A program made the translations under genes and the position numbers. Below, in pieces: positions 1 through 7,289 of a DNA stretch of 64,000 nucleotides. Origin of the DNA: Candidatus Pseudomonas phytovorans (GTDB taxonomy: Bacteria; Pseudomonadota; Gammaproteobacteria; Pseudomonadales; Pseudomonadaceae); contig CP119325.1 of NCBI GenBank assembly GCA_029202525.1, forward strand, positions 186,001 to 250,000. Reading direction: 5' to 3'. Numbering within the stretch: the first letter of the stretch is position 1; the number at the start of each line of letters is the position of its first letter. Below the pieces are notes generated by a model, which made no database searches, had not been told where the DNA came from, and saw nothing but the letters and a program-made list of their open reading frames with translations.

Positions 1-427
1 AGGTGTCGCGGTGCAACTCGCCCTGCTCGCCTTCGGCAATCAGGGTCATGGCGTTGGGGTGGTACGGCAGGTTCTCGTCCAGCAGCAACATGTCGCGGGC
101 CCAGACGAACTCGATGGGCAGGCGACTATCGAGCTGCAGGGTGTTGGTTTCGCGCAGGTCGGCGATACGCGGCACGATCCGGGTCGGGTCAATGGCGTCA
201 GGCCACTCACCCATCAGGCCCATGATGGTGGCGTTGTCGGTGCCGTGACCGATACCGGTGGCCGACAGCGAGCCATACAGGCGCACTTCGATCCGTTTTA
301 CACGCTCCAGCTCGCCACGTTCGCGCAGGCCCTGAACGAACAGGGCGCCCGCACGCATGGGGCCGACGGTGTGGGAACTGGAGGGGCCGACACCAATCTT
401 GAACAGGTCGAACACGCTGATGGCCAT
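1..427 (-). CDS. sdaA: L-serine ammonia-lyase (serine dehydratase), N-terminal part, cut by the window edge
   Basis: Serine dehydratase converts L-serine to pyruvate and ammonia in the cytoplasm using a 4Fe-4S cluster. The reading frame starts at the ATG at 427 (minus strand) behind an AGAGGTGA ribosome site. It opens MAISVFDLFKIGVGPSSSHT, the typical SdaA/TdcG N-terminus with the GPSSSHT substrate-loop motif, and continues open to position 1 (about 142 residues seen). The 3' part, including the iron-sulfur cysteines, is outside the window. It is divergent from the choline importer choXWV, which fits choline and glycine betaine breakdown to serine and then pyruvate. sdaB is the alternative name. 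The family is clear; the paralogue is not certain. Confidence 0.9.
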   Translation of the reverse strand, partial: MAISVFDLFKIGVGPSSSHTVGPMRAGALFVQGLRERGELERVKRIEVRLYGSLSATGIGHGTDNATIMGLMGEWPDAIDPTRIVPRIADLRETNTLQLDSRLPIEFVWARDMLLLDENLPYHPNAMTLIAEGEQGELHRDT

Positions 428-891
428 TGTCGAATCACCTCTTGCTGGGCTTGTCTCTGCGCGCCATGCGCAGGGCGGGGCAACTGCTAGGCTCAAACAG
501 CGGGCCGCCTTGAATGCCAGCATCATCGGGCTTTTACCGCACCCTTCGCCGTCTGCAACCGACGTACTTTTGTCCAGCAGCGCCGCGCGGTTTTTACCTC
601 AGGTGCTACCTGGGAGCGGCCCTCACCACGCCGCTTTCCAGCGGCCTGGTGACGCAAAAATGCGGCCGAGGGGGTGGATAAACCCATAAGCGACATCGCC
701 CTTACTGGATGCGACCCGTTCCGTACTGGATACGACCCTACCAGTAGGCGATTGCCCGGCGCTGGAGGATTATCGAAAGCGACTCGTAAAGCACGGCCAC
801 GCATCCTGCCCTCTGCAGGCCTGGTCGACCGGACCTTCAGAAAGCCCGGCGACCCACGCGAACCCGAAGACAAAATCTCAGGAGTCCATCC
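428..891. other. Divergent intergenic region between sdaA and choX
   Basis: This 464-base gap has no convincing gene. It must hold the promoters of sdaA (minus) and choX (plus). The only distinct structure seen is the tandem 15-base repeat at 703-738, listed separately. The choX ribosome site AGGAG lies about ten bases before its ATG. Confidence 0.6.
703..738 (+). promoter_or_regulatory. Tandem direct repeat, candidate AraC-family activator site (GbdR-like)
   Basis: TACTGGATGCGACCC at 703-717 recurs as TACTGGATACGACCC at 724-738. There is one mismatch and the offset is 21 bases, two DNA turns. A reversed partial copy (CCAGTAG) follows at 741-747. Direct half-sites two turns apart are typical of AraC-family activators. 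In pseudomonads the AraC-family protein GbdR activates choline/betaine transport and serine catabolism genes, and both neighbours here are of that kind. Assignment to GbdR is inference. Confidence 0.5.
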
Positions 892-1839
892 ATGAAAGGT
901 TCACCCTCGCTGTTGCTGGTTGCGTTGCTGTCCACGCCCTTGCTGGCCCAGGCCGCCGAACCCGAGCAGTGTCAGACGGTACGTTTCTCCGATGTCGGCT
1001 GGACCGACATCACAGTCACGACTGCGACCACCAGCGTTGTGCTCGAAGCCCTGGGTTACAAAACCCACACCACCATGATCTCGGTACCGGTGACCTACAA
1101 GTCGCTGGCCACCGGCAAGGACCTGGACGTGTTTCTCGGCAACTGGATGCCGACCATGGAGAACGACATCAAGCAGTACCGCGACGCCGGCACCGTGGAA
1201 ACGGTGCGCGCCAACCTGGAAAACGCCAAGTACACCTTGGCCGTGCCCCAGGCGCTGTACGACAAGGGCCTGAAAGATTTCGCCGACATTCCCAAGTTCA
1301 AGAAGGAACTGGACAGCAAGATCTACGGCATCGAGCCCGGCAACGATGGCAACCGCACCATCCAGAGCATGATCGACAAGAACGCCTTCGGCCTGAAGGA
1401 CGCCGGTTTCAAGATCGTGCAATCGAGCGAGGCCGGCATGCTGTCGCAGGTCGACCGCGCGCAGAAGCGTGGTGAGGCGCTGGTGTTCCTGGGCTGGGAA
1501 CCACACCCGATGAACACCCGCTTCAAAATGCAGTACCTGACCGGCGGGGACGATTACTTCGGCCCCGACTTCGGCAAGGCGACCGTATTGACCAACACCC
1601 GCAAGGGCTATGCGCAGGAGTGCAGCAACGTTGGCCAGCTGTTGAAGAACCTGTCGTTCGAGCTCAAGGATGAAAGCACCATGATGGGCTATGTCCTGGA
1701 CGACAAGATGAAGCCCGAGGCCGCCGCCAAGAAATGGCTCAAGGACAACCCAGGCAAACTGGACGCCTGGCTGGCTGGCGTTAGCACTGTGGACGGCAAA
1801 CCAGGCCTGGAGGCGGCCAAGGCGAAGCTGGCGCAATAA
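892..1839 (+). CDS. choX: Choline ABC transporter, periplasmic choline-binding protein
   Basis: Periplasmic receptor of a choline importer (OpuAC-type fold), 315 residues. A signal peptide (residues 1-22, ending AQA) is followed by the mature protein. Aromatic residues W37, W85, Y114 and W202 sit in the contexts DVGWTD, GNWMP, NAKYTL and LGWEPH. They correspond to the aromatic box that cradles the quaternary ammonium in Sinorhizobium ChoX. It is first gene of choX-choW-choV. A strong hairpin after it (1863-1886) may keep receptor mRNA in excess. Also called cbcX in Pseudomonas. Choline is the most likely ligand; betaine or carnitine preference cannot be excluded by reading alone. Confidence 0.93.
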   Translation: MKGSPSLLLVALLSTPLLAQAAEPEQCQTVRFSDVGWTDITVTTATTSVVLEALGYKTHTTMISVPVTYKSLATGKDLDVFLGNWMPTMENDIKQYRDAGTVETVRANLENAKYTLAVPQALYDKGLKDFADIPKFKKELDSKIYGIEPGNDGNRTIQSMIDKNAFGLKDAGFKIVQSSEAGMLSQVDRAQKRGEALVFLGWEPHPMNTRFKMQYLTGGDDYFGPDFGKATVLTNTRKGYAQECSNVGQLLKNLSFELKDESTMMGYVLDDKMKPEAAAKKWLKDNPGKLDAWLAGVSTVDGKPGLEAAKAKLAQ

Positions 1840-1862
1840 CGAAATACGCAATAGCGCTACCT

Positions 1863-1886
1863 CGGGGCAGGACCGTGCCTGCCCCG
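1863..1886 (+). terminator. Intra-operon hairpin after choX
   Basis: Perfect 9-bp inverted repeat CGGGGCAGG/CCTGCCCCG with a 6-base loop and no long T run. It lies between the receptor gene and the permease gene. Such hairpins usually protect the upstream mRNA end or partly terminate, raising receptor over permease. Confidence 0.6.
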
Positions 1887-1923
1887 GGTTGATTTCAATC
1901 TATGCAGGTGGAAGCTCGCTATC

Positions 1924-2769
1924 ATGCTTATCGATCAGAAAATACCCCTGGGGCAGTACATCGCGTCGTTCGTCGAGTGGCTGACCCAGAACGGCGCGAA
2001 TTACTTCGACGCCATCGCGCAAGGCCTGGAGTTCATGATCCATGGCGTCACCAGCGCCCTGACCTGGTTCAACCCGTTCGTCCTCATCGCCCTGTTCGCC
2101 GCCCTGGCGCACTTTATTCAGCGCAAAGTAGGCCTGACCGCGTTCGTTGCCCTGTCGTTCCTACTGATTTTCAACCTGGGTTATTGGCAAGAAACCATGG
2201 AAACCCTGGCGCAGGTGACCTTCGCCACGGTGGTGTGTGTGGTGATCGGCGTGCCGCTGGGCATTCTTGCTGCGCACAAACCGATGTTCTATACCGCCAT
2301 GCGCCCGGTACTTGACCTGATGCAGACGGTGCCCACTTTCGTCTACCTGATCCCTACCCTGACCCTGTTCGGCCTGGGCGTGGTACCGGGGCTGATCTCT
2401 ACCGTGGTGTTCGCCATCGCGGCGCCAATCCGCCTCACCTACCTGGGCATCTGCGACGTTCCGCAGGAGTTGATGGACGCCGGCAAGGCCTTTGGCTGCT
2501 CGCGGCGCCAGCTGCTCACCCGTATCGAACTGCCGCATGCCATGCCAAGCATCGCTGCCGGCGTCACCCAGTGCATCATGCTGTCGCTGTCGATGGTGGT
2601 GATCGCCGCCCTGGTGGGCGCTGACGGCCTGGGCAAACCTGTGGTCAACGCACTGAACACCGCCGATATTTCCCTGGGCTTCGAAGCGGGCCTGGCGATC
2701 GTGTTGCTGGCAATCATGCTCGACCGTATCTGCAAGCAACCGGAACTGCCGGTAAGGGGTGAGGCATGA
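1924..2769 (+). CDS. choW: Choline ABC transporter, permease
   Basis: Inner-membrane subunit of the choline importer (ProW/OpuAB family), 281 residues with about six hydrophobic segments. The segment around residues 125-225 carries the binding-protein-dependent permease domain, with an EAA-type loop near DVPQELMDAGKAFGCSRRQLL that contacts the ATPase. The ATG at 1924 begins MLIDQKIPLG. Its stop overlaps the choV start by four bases (ATGA), so translation is coupled. Confidence 0.93.
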   Translation: MLIDQKIPLGQYIASFVEWLTQNGANYFDAIAQGLEFMIHGVTSALTWFNPFVLIALFAALAHFIQRKVGLTAFVALSFLLIFNLGYWQETMETLAQVTFATVVCVVIGVPLGILAAHKPMFYTAMRPVLDLMQTVPTFVYLIPTLTLFGLGVVPGLISTVVFAIAAPIRLTYLGICDVPQELMDAGKAFGCSRRQLLTRIELPHAMPSIAAGVTQCIMLSLSMVVIAALVGADGLGKPVVNALNTADISLGFEAGLAIVLLAIMLDRICKQPELPVRGEA

Positions 2770-3944
2770 GCATCATTCGTTTTGAAGACGTCGACGTCAT
2801 TTTCTCCAACAAGCCACGCGAGGCGCTGTCGCTGCTGGACAAAGGCCAGACCCGCGAGCAGATCCTCAAGCAGACCGGCCTGGTGGTCGGCGTTGAAAAG
2901 GCCAACCTGGATATCGAGAAAGGCGAAATCTGCGTGCTGATGGGCCTGTCCGGTTCGGGCAAGTCGAGCCTGCTGCGCTGCATCAATGGCCTGAACACCG
3001 TCAGCCGCGGCAAGCTGTTTGTCGAGCACGAAGGCAAGCACATCGACATTGCCCACTGCACCCCGGCCGAGCTGAAGATGATGCGCACCAAGCGCATTGC
3101 CATGGTATTCCAGAAGTTCGCCCTGATGCCTTGGCTGACGGTGCGCGAGAACATCAGCTTTGGCCTGGAAATGCAGGGCCGCCCGGAAAAGGAACGGCGC
3201 AAGCTGGTCGACGAGAAGCTTGAGCTGGTGGGCCTGACCCAATGGCGCAACAAGAAGCCGGACGAGCTGTCTGGCGGCATGCAGCAGCGCGTGGGCCTGG
3301 CCCGGGCGCTGGCGATGGATGCCGACATCCTGCTGATGGACGAACCGTTCTCGGCCCTCGACCCGCTGATCCGCCAGGGCCTGCAAGACGAGCTGCTGGG
3401 CCTGCAGGCCAAGCTGAGCAAGACCATCGTGTTCGTCAGCCACGACCTGGACGAGGCACTGAAACTGGGTAGCCGCATTGCGATCATGAAAGACGGGCGG
3501 ATCATTCAGTACAGCAAGCCGGAAGAGATCGTGCTGAACCCGGCAGACGAATACGTGCGGACCTTCGTCGCCCACACCAACCCGCTGAACGTGCTGTGCG
3601 GCCGCAGCCTGATGCGCAGCCTGGACAACTGCAAGCGAGTGAATGGCTCGGTGTGCCTGGACCCGGGTATCGACTCGTGGCTGGACCTTGGCGAAGGTGG
3701 CGCGCTCAAGCGTGCACGCCAAGGCCAGAACGGGCTGGACATGCAGAACTGGGCACCGGGGCAAAATGTGGAGCTGCTGGAGCGCAGGCCGACCGTGGTG
3801 CACGCCGACATCGGCATGCGCGAGGCGCTGCAGATTCGTTACCAGACCGGCAACAAGCTGGTGTTGCAGGATAACGACCGGGTGGTGGGGATTCTTGGGG
3901 ATACCGAGCTTTATCACGCGCTGCTCGGCAAAAATCACGGGTGA
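2766..3944 (+). CDS. choV: Choline ABC transporter, ATP-binding protein
   Basis: Cytoplasmic ATPase of the choline importer, ProV/OpuAA type, 392 residues. Visible motifs are Walker A GLSGSGKSS (60-68), signature LSGGMQQR (168-175), Walker B ILLMDEP (188-194) and the switch histidine H226. A C-terminal extension of about 130 residues follows the ATPase core and resembles the regulatory (CBS-like) tail of ProV-type ATPases. It overlaps choW by four bases and ends just before a REP pair, which probably closes the operon. Confidence 0.93.
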   Translation: MSIIRFEDVDVIFSNKPREALSLLDKGQTREQILKQTGLVVGVEKANLDIEKGEICVLMGLSGSGKSSLLRCINGLNTVSRGKLFVEHEGKHIDIAHCTPAELKMMRTKRIAMVFQKFALMPWLTVRENISFGLEMQGRPEKERRKLVDEKLELVGLTQWRNKKPDELSGGMQQRVGLARALAMDADILLMDEPFSALDPLIRQGLQDELLGLQAKLSKTIVFVSHDLDEALKLGSRIAIMKDGRIIQYSKPEEIVLNPADEYVRTFVAHTNPLNVLCGRSLMRSLDNCKRVNGSVCLDPGIDSWLDLGEGGALKRARQGQNGLDMQNWAPGQNVELLERRPTVVHADIGMREALQIRYQTGNKLVLQDNDRVVGILGDTELYHALLGKNHG

Positions 3945-3951
3945 CGCAACT

Positions 3952-4069
3952 GGGGCCGCCTTGCGGCCCTTCGCGGGCACGCCCGCTCCCACAGGTACCG
4001 CGCAAGCCCTGGGCTATACGCTATCCCTGTGGGAGCGGGCGTGCCCGCGAAGGGCTGCAAAGCAGCCCC
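3952..4069. repeat. Paired REP elements (inverted), choV/hisF convergent gap
   Basis: Two inverted copies of the P. putida-type REP: GCGGGCACGCCCGCTCCCAC at about 3973-3992 and its mirror at 4029-4048. Each is flanked by a GGGGC(C/T)GC...GC(G/A)GCCC side stem, with the pair spanning 3952-4069. The pair lies between convergent choV and hisF and can fold in both directions, so it may serve as a bidirectional transcript end. Confidence 0.9.
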
Positions 4070-4079
4070 AATCAAGCTA

Positions 4080-4850
4080 TCAGCGAACGACGATGCCGCG
4101 CGAAGCCATGTAGGCCTTGGCCTCAGGCACCGTGTACTCGCCAAAGTGGAAGATACTGGCCGCCAGCACCGCGCTGGCATGCCCTTCCAGAATGCCGTCG
4201 GCCAGGTGCTGCAGGTTACCCACCCCACCCGAGGCAATCACCGGAATACCCAGCGCATCGCTGATGGCGCGGGTAACACCCAGGTCGAAACCGTTCTTCA
4301 TGCCGTCCTGGTCCATGCTGGTCAGCAGGATCTCGCCAGCGCCCAGGCCTTCCATCTTCTTCGCCCACTCGACAGCATCCAGCCCGGTCGGCTTGCGCCC
4401 GCCGTGGGTGAAGATTTCCCAGCGCGGCGTTTCGCCGGGCCCGGAGACTTTCTTGGCATCGATGGCAACAACGATGCACTGCGAGCCAAAACGGTCCGCC
4501 GCCTCACCCACGAACTCCGGGTTGAACACCGCAGCCGTGTTGATCGAAACCTTGTCGGCACCGGCATTGAGCAGGTTGCGGATGTCCTGCACGGTGCGCA
4601 CGCCACCGCCGACGGTCAGCGGGATGAACACCTGGCTGGCCATGCGCTCGACGGTATGCAGGGTAGTGTCGCGGCCATCGACGCTGGCGGTGATGTCGAG
4701 GAAGGTGATTTCGTCGGCACCCTGCTCGTTGTAGCGACGGGCGATTTCCACCGGGTCGCCGGCATCACGGATGTTCTCGAACTTGACGCCCTTGACCACC
4801 CGGCCGTTGTCCACGTCCAGGCAGGGGATGATGCGCTTGGCCAGTGCCAT
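4080..4850 (-). CDS. hisF: Imidazole glycerol phosphate synthase, cyclase subunit
   Basis: HisF closes the imidazole ring, turning PRFAR plus ammonia from HisH into imidazole glycerol phosphate and AICAR in histidine synthesis. It is a TIM barrel of 256 residues, normal for the family. The catalytic pair is D12 (IPCLDVDNG) and D131 (VVAIDAKK). Phosphate-binding GGG loops are visible (LTVGGGVRT, IASGGVGN). It lies ten bases downstream of hisA on the same strand. Confidence 0.98.
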   Translation of the reverse strand: MALAKRIIPCLDVDNGRVVKGVKFENIRDAGDPVEIARRYNEQGADEITFLDITASVDGRDTTLHTVERMASQVFIPLTVGGGVRTVQDIRNLLNAGADKVSINTAAVFNPEFVGEAADRFGSQCIVVAIDAKKVSGPGETPRWEIFTHGGRKPTGLDAVEWAKKMEGLGAGEILLTSMDQDGMKNGFDLGVTRAISDALGIPVIASGGVGNLQHLADGILEGHASAVLAASIFHFGEYTVPEAKAYMASRGIVVR

Positions 4851-4860
4851 GGTTCAGTCC

Positions 4861-5598
4861 TCAGCCTTGGTAGTTGTCGCAGAAGGCCTGGGCCTCGGCA
4901 ACATCGAGGGTGCCTTCGTAGATGGCACGGCCGGTGATGGCGCCGATGATGCCGGGGGCCTTGGCGTCCAGCAGGGCCTTGATGTCGCCCAGGTTGTGGA
5001 TGCCGCCCGAAGCGATCACCGGGATGCGGGTGGCTTCAGCCAGTGCCTGGGTGAACGGCACGTTGCAGCCCTGCATCATGCCGTCCTTGGCGATGTCGGT
5101 GTAGACGATCGACGACACGCCATCCGCTTCGAAACGCCTGGCCAGATCGATGACCTGTACCGCGCTGACTTCGGCCCAGCCATCGGTGGCCACGAAGCCG
5201 TCCTTGGCATCCAGGCCAACGATGACCTTGCCCGGGAAGGCTTTGCACGCCTCGGCCACGAACTCAGGCTCTTTGACCGCCTTCGTGCCGATGATCACGT
5301 AGCTGACGCCAGCCTTGACGTAGTGCTCGATGGTTTCCAGCGAACGGATGCCACCGCCGATCTGGATCGGCAGGGTCGGGTAGCGCCTGGCGATGGCGGT
5401 CACCACTTCACCGTTGACCGGCTGGCCTTCAAAGGCACCGTTAAGGTCGACCAGGTGCAGGCGGCGGCAGCCACCCTCGACCCACTTGGCGGCCATGCTC
5501 ACCGGGTCGTCGGAAAATACCGTGGAGTCTTCCATACGGCCCTGGCGCAGGCGCACGCAGGCACCGTCCTTCAGATCGATAGCGGGGATAATCAGCAT
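4861..5598 (-). CDS. hisA: Phosphoribosylformimino-5-aminoimidazole carboxamide ribotide isomerase
   Basis: HisA isomerises ProFAR to PRFAR, the step before HisF/HisH. It is a TIM barrel of 245 residues and a paralogue of hisF. The expected acids are D8 (IPAIDLKDG) and D130 (VGLDAKDG), and the phosphate loop is IQIGGGIR. It is co-directional with hisH, DUF2164 and hisF. Confidence 0.98.
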   Translation of the reverse strand: MLIIPAIDLKDGACVRLRQGRMEDSTVFSDDPVSMAAKWVEGGCRRLHLVDLNGAFEGQPVNGEVVTAIARRYPTLPIQIGGGIRSLETIEHYVKAGVSYVIIGTKAVKEPEFVAEACKAFPGKVIVGLDAKDGFVATDGWAEVSAVQVIDLARRFEADGVSSIVYTDIAKDGMMQGCNVPFTQALAEATRIPVIASGGIHNLGDIKALLDAKAPGIIGAITGRAIYEGTLDVAEAQAFCDNYQG

Positions 5599-5625
5599 CT
5601 TGGGAACCTGTCTGTTCTTGGGGTT

Positions 5626-5886
5626 TCAGGGCTTCTCTAGCGCCCACAGATCGCTTTCAATGCTCTCGAACCGCTCCTTGAGGTGCAGTTGAACATCGGC
5701 AATCGCCCTGTTGTAGTAAAGGGGTGCAATTTCTTTGCTGAACAGCTCAAGGACTTCGGCCACCTCGAACGAGCCCAGCTCCAGCTCGAAACGGTCTTCG
5801 AGAAAGCGCTTGAGCGTGTCGAGCGCATCGCGCTCCTGCTCGGGGGCCAGCGTGATGACCGGGGCCTTGGCCTTCGACCTGCTCAT
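5626..5886 (-). CDS. DUF2164 family protein between hisH and hisA
   Basis: Small protein of 86 residues, basic at the N-terminus (MSRSKAKAP) and then amphipathic, with LEDRFELELGSFEVAEVLELF and an NRAIADVQ segment. It matches my memory of the DUF2164 family, whose function is unknown. Its ATG abuts the hisH stop codon and it sits in the histidine gene string, so it is co-transcribed. No enzymatic motif or membrane segment is seen. Confidence 0.8.
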   Translation of the reverse strand: MSRSKAKAPVITLAPEQERDALDTLKRFLEDRFELELGSFEVAEVLELFSKEIAPLYYNRAIADVQLHLKERFESIESDLWALEKP

Positions 5887-6525
5887 TTACCAGCGCCCGT
5901 CCCAGGCGACGAAGTTCTGCAGCAACTGCAGGCCATGGGTATGGCTCTTCTCCGGGTGGAACTGCACGGCAAAGCGCGAGCCTTCGGCCAGCGCGGCGGC
6001 GAAATCGACACCGTAATGACCGCGACCCACGACCTGGCCCGGCTTGCCGGCATTGATGTAGTAGCTGTGCACGAAGTAGAAGCGGGCAAGATCAGGGATG
6101 TCGTGCCACAACGGGTGGTGGATGGTCTGGCTTACTTCATTCCAGCCCATGTGCGGCACCTTCAGGTGCTCGCCGTCTTCTTGCAGGCCTTTGCCGAAGA
6201 AACGCACCTGGCCGGGGAACAGGCCGATGCAGTCAACGCCGTTGTTTTCTTCGCTGCTGTCCAGCAGCGCCTGCATGCCAACGCAGATGCCGAGGAACGG
6301 GCGGTCCTGGCTGACCTCACGCACCAGGCTGTCGAAGCCCAGGCGGCGGATTTCGGCCATGCAGTCGCGAATCGCGCCTACGCCCGGGAACACCACGCGG
6401 TCGGCCTCACGGATCACTGCGGCATCGCTGGTGACCAGCACCTTGCCGGCGCCCACATGCTCAAGCGCCTTGGCCACCGAGTGCAGGTTGCCCATGCCAT
6501 AGTCGATTACGGCTACCGTCTGCAT
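5887..6525 (-). CDS. hisH: Imidazole glycerol phosphate synthase, glutamine amidotransferase subunit
   Basis: HisH hydrolyses glutamine and channels ammonia to HisF. It is a class I glutamine amidotransferase of 212 residues. The catalytic triad is visible: C81 (LGICVGMQ), H190 and E192 (VQFHPEKS). The ATG abuts the hisB stop, and its own stop abuts the DUF2164 start. Confidence 0.98.
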   Translation of the reverse strand: MQTVAVIDYGMGNLHSVAKALEHVGAGKVLVTSDAAVIREADRVVFPGVGAIRDCMAEIRRLGFDSLVREVSQDRPFLGICVGMQALLDSSEENNGVDCIGLFPGQVRFFGKGLQEDGEHLKVPHMGWNEVSQTIHHPLWHDIPDLARFYFVHSYYINAGKPGQVVGRGHYGVDFAAALAEGSRFAVQFHPEKSHTHGLQLLQNFVAWDGRW

Positions 6526-7119
6526 TTACAGGCACCCTTTGGTAGACGGCATCTGGCCTGCCATGCGCTCGTCGAGGGTGGTGGCCATGCGCAGGGCGCG
6601 GCCGAAAGCCTTGAACACGGTTTCGATCTGGTGGTGGGTGTTGTGGCCACGCAGGTTGTCGATGTGCAGGGTTACCAGGGCGTGGTTGACGAAGCCTTGG
6701 AAGAACTCCTGGAACAGGTCGACATCAAAGCCGCCAACGCTGGCACGGGTATACGGCACATGCATCTGCAGGCCTGGGCGGCCGGAGAAGTCGATGACCA
6801 CGCGCGACAGCGCTTCGTCCAGCGGCACATAGGCGTGGCCGTAGCGGAAGATGCCTTTCTTGTCACCGATGGCTTGGGCGAATGCCATGCCCAGGGTGAT
6901 ACCGACGTCTTCGACGGTATGGTGATCGTCGATATGCGTGTCACCCTTGCACTCGATATCCAGGTCGATCAGCCCATGGCGGGCAATCTGGTCCAGCATG
7001 TGTTCAAGGAAAGGCACACCGATATCGAATCGGGCCTTGCCACTGCCATCGAGGTTGATCGAGCACTTGACCTGGGTTTCCAGGGTATTGCGCTCGACGG
7101 AAGCCTTACGTTCGACCAT
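6526..7119 (-). CDS. hisB: Imidazoleglycerol-phosphate dehydratase (monofunctional)
   Basis: HisB removes water from imidazole glycerol phosphate to give imidazole acetol phosphate. The manganese-binding histidine motifs are all present: HMLDQIARHG, DDHHTVEDVG and HNTHHQIE. The start is placed at the ATG at 7119 (MVERKASVERN, 197 residues), with GGAG seven bases upstream; the in-frame ATG at 7158 lacks such support. It is the first gene of the minus-strand his string here. There is no fused phosphatase domain, as usual in pseudomonads. Confidence 0.96.
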   Translation of the reverse strand: MVERKASVERNTLETQVKCSINLDGSGKARFDIGVPFLEHMLDQIARHGLIDLDIECKGDTHIDDHHTVEDVGITLGMAFAQAIGDKKGIFRYGHAYVPLDEALSRVVIDFSGRPGLQMHVPYTRASVGGFDVDLFQEFFQGFVNHALVTLHIDNLRGHNTHHQIETVFKAFGRALRMATTLDERMAGQMPSTKGCL

Positions 7120-7256
7120 CACCAGCTCCGCAAAATCATTGGGCGAAAAGGGCTCCATTATAGGCCCAGAACGCGCCAGCTTGAAACGCGGATGACATAT
7201 GGCAACGCAAGCAATTACGGGGGTGGGATGCTGCTACAGGTCTATACAACCGAACA

Positions 7257-7283
7257 TGCCGGGGCCGCGTTGCAGCCCCGGCA
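7257..7283 (-). terminator. GC-rich hairpin downstream of the MFS gene
   Basis: Perfect 9-bp stem TGCCGGGGC/GCCCCGGCA with a 9-base loop, seven bases beyond the MFS stop codon. It lacks a T run, so it may be an mRNA 3' stabiliser or a weak terminator. Confidence 0.5.
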
Positions 7284-7289
7284 CTTGGA

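Noticed and set aside
2439..3992. A 517-codon open frame on the minus strand opposite choW/choV
   Set aside because: Antisense of clear transporter genes with intact motifs; the product has no recognisable domain.
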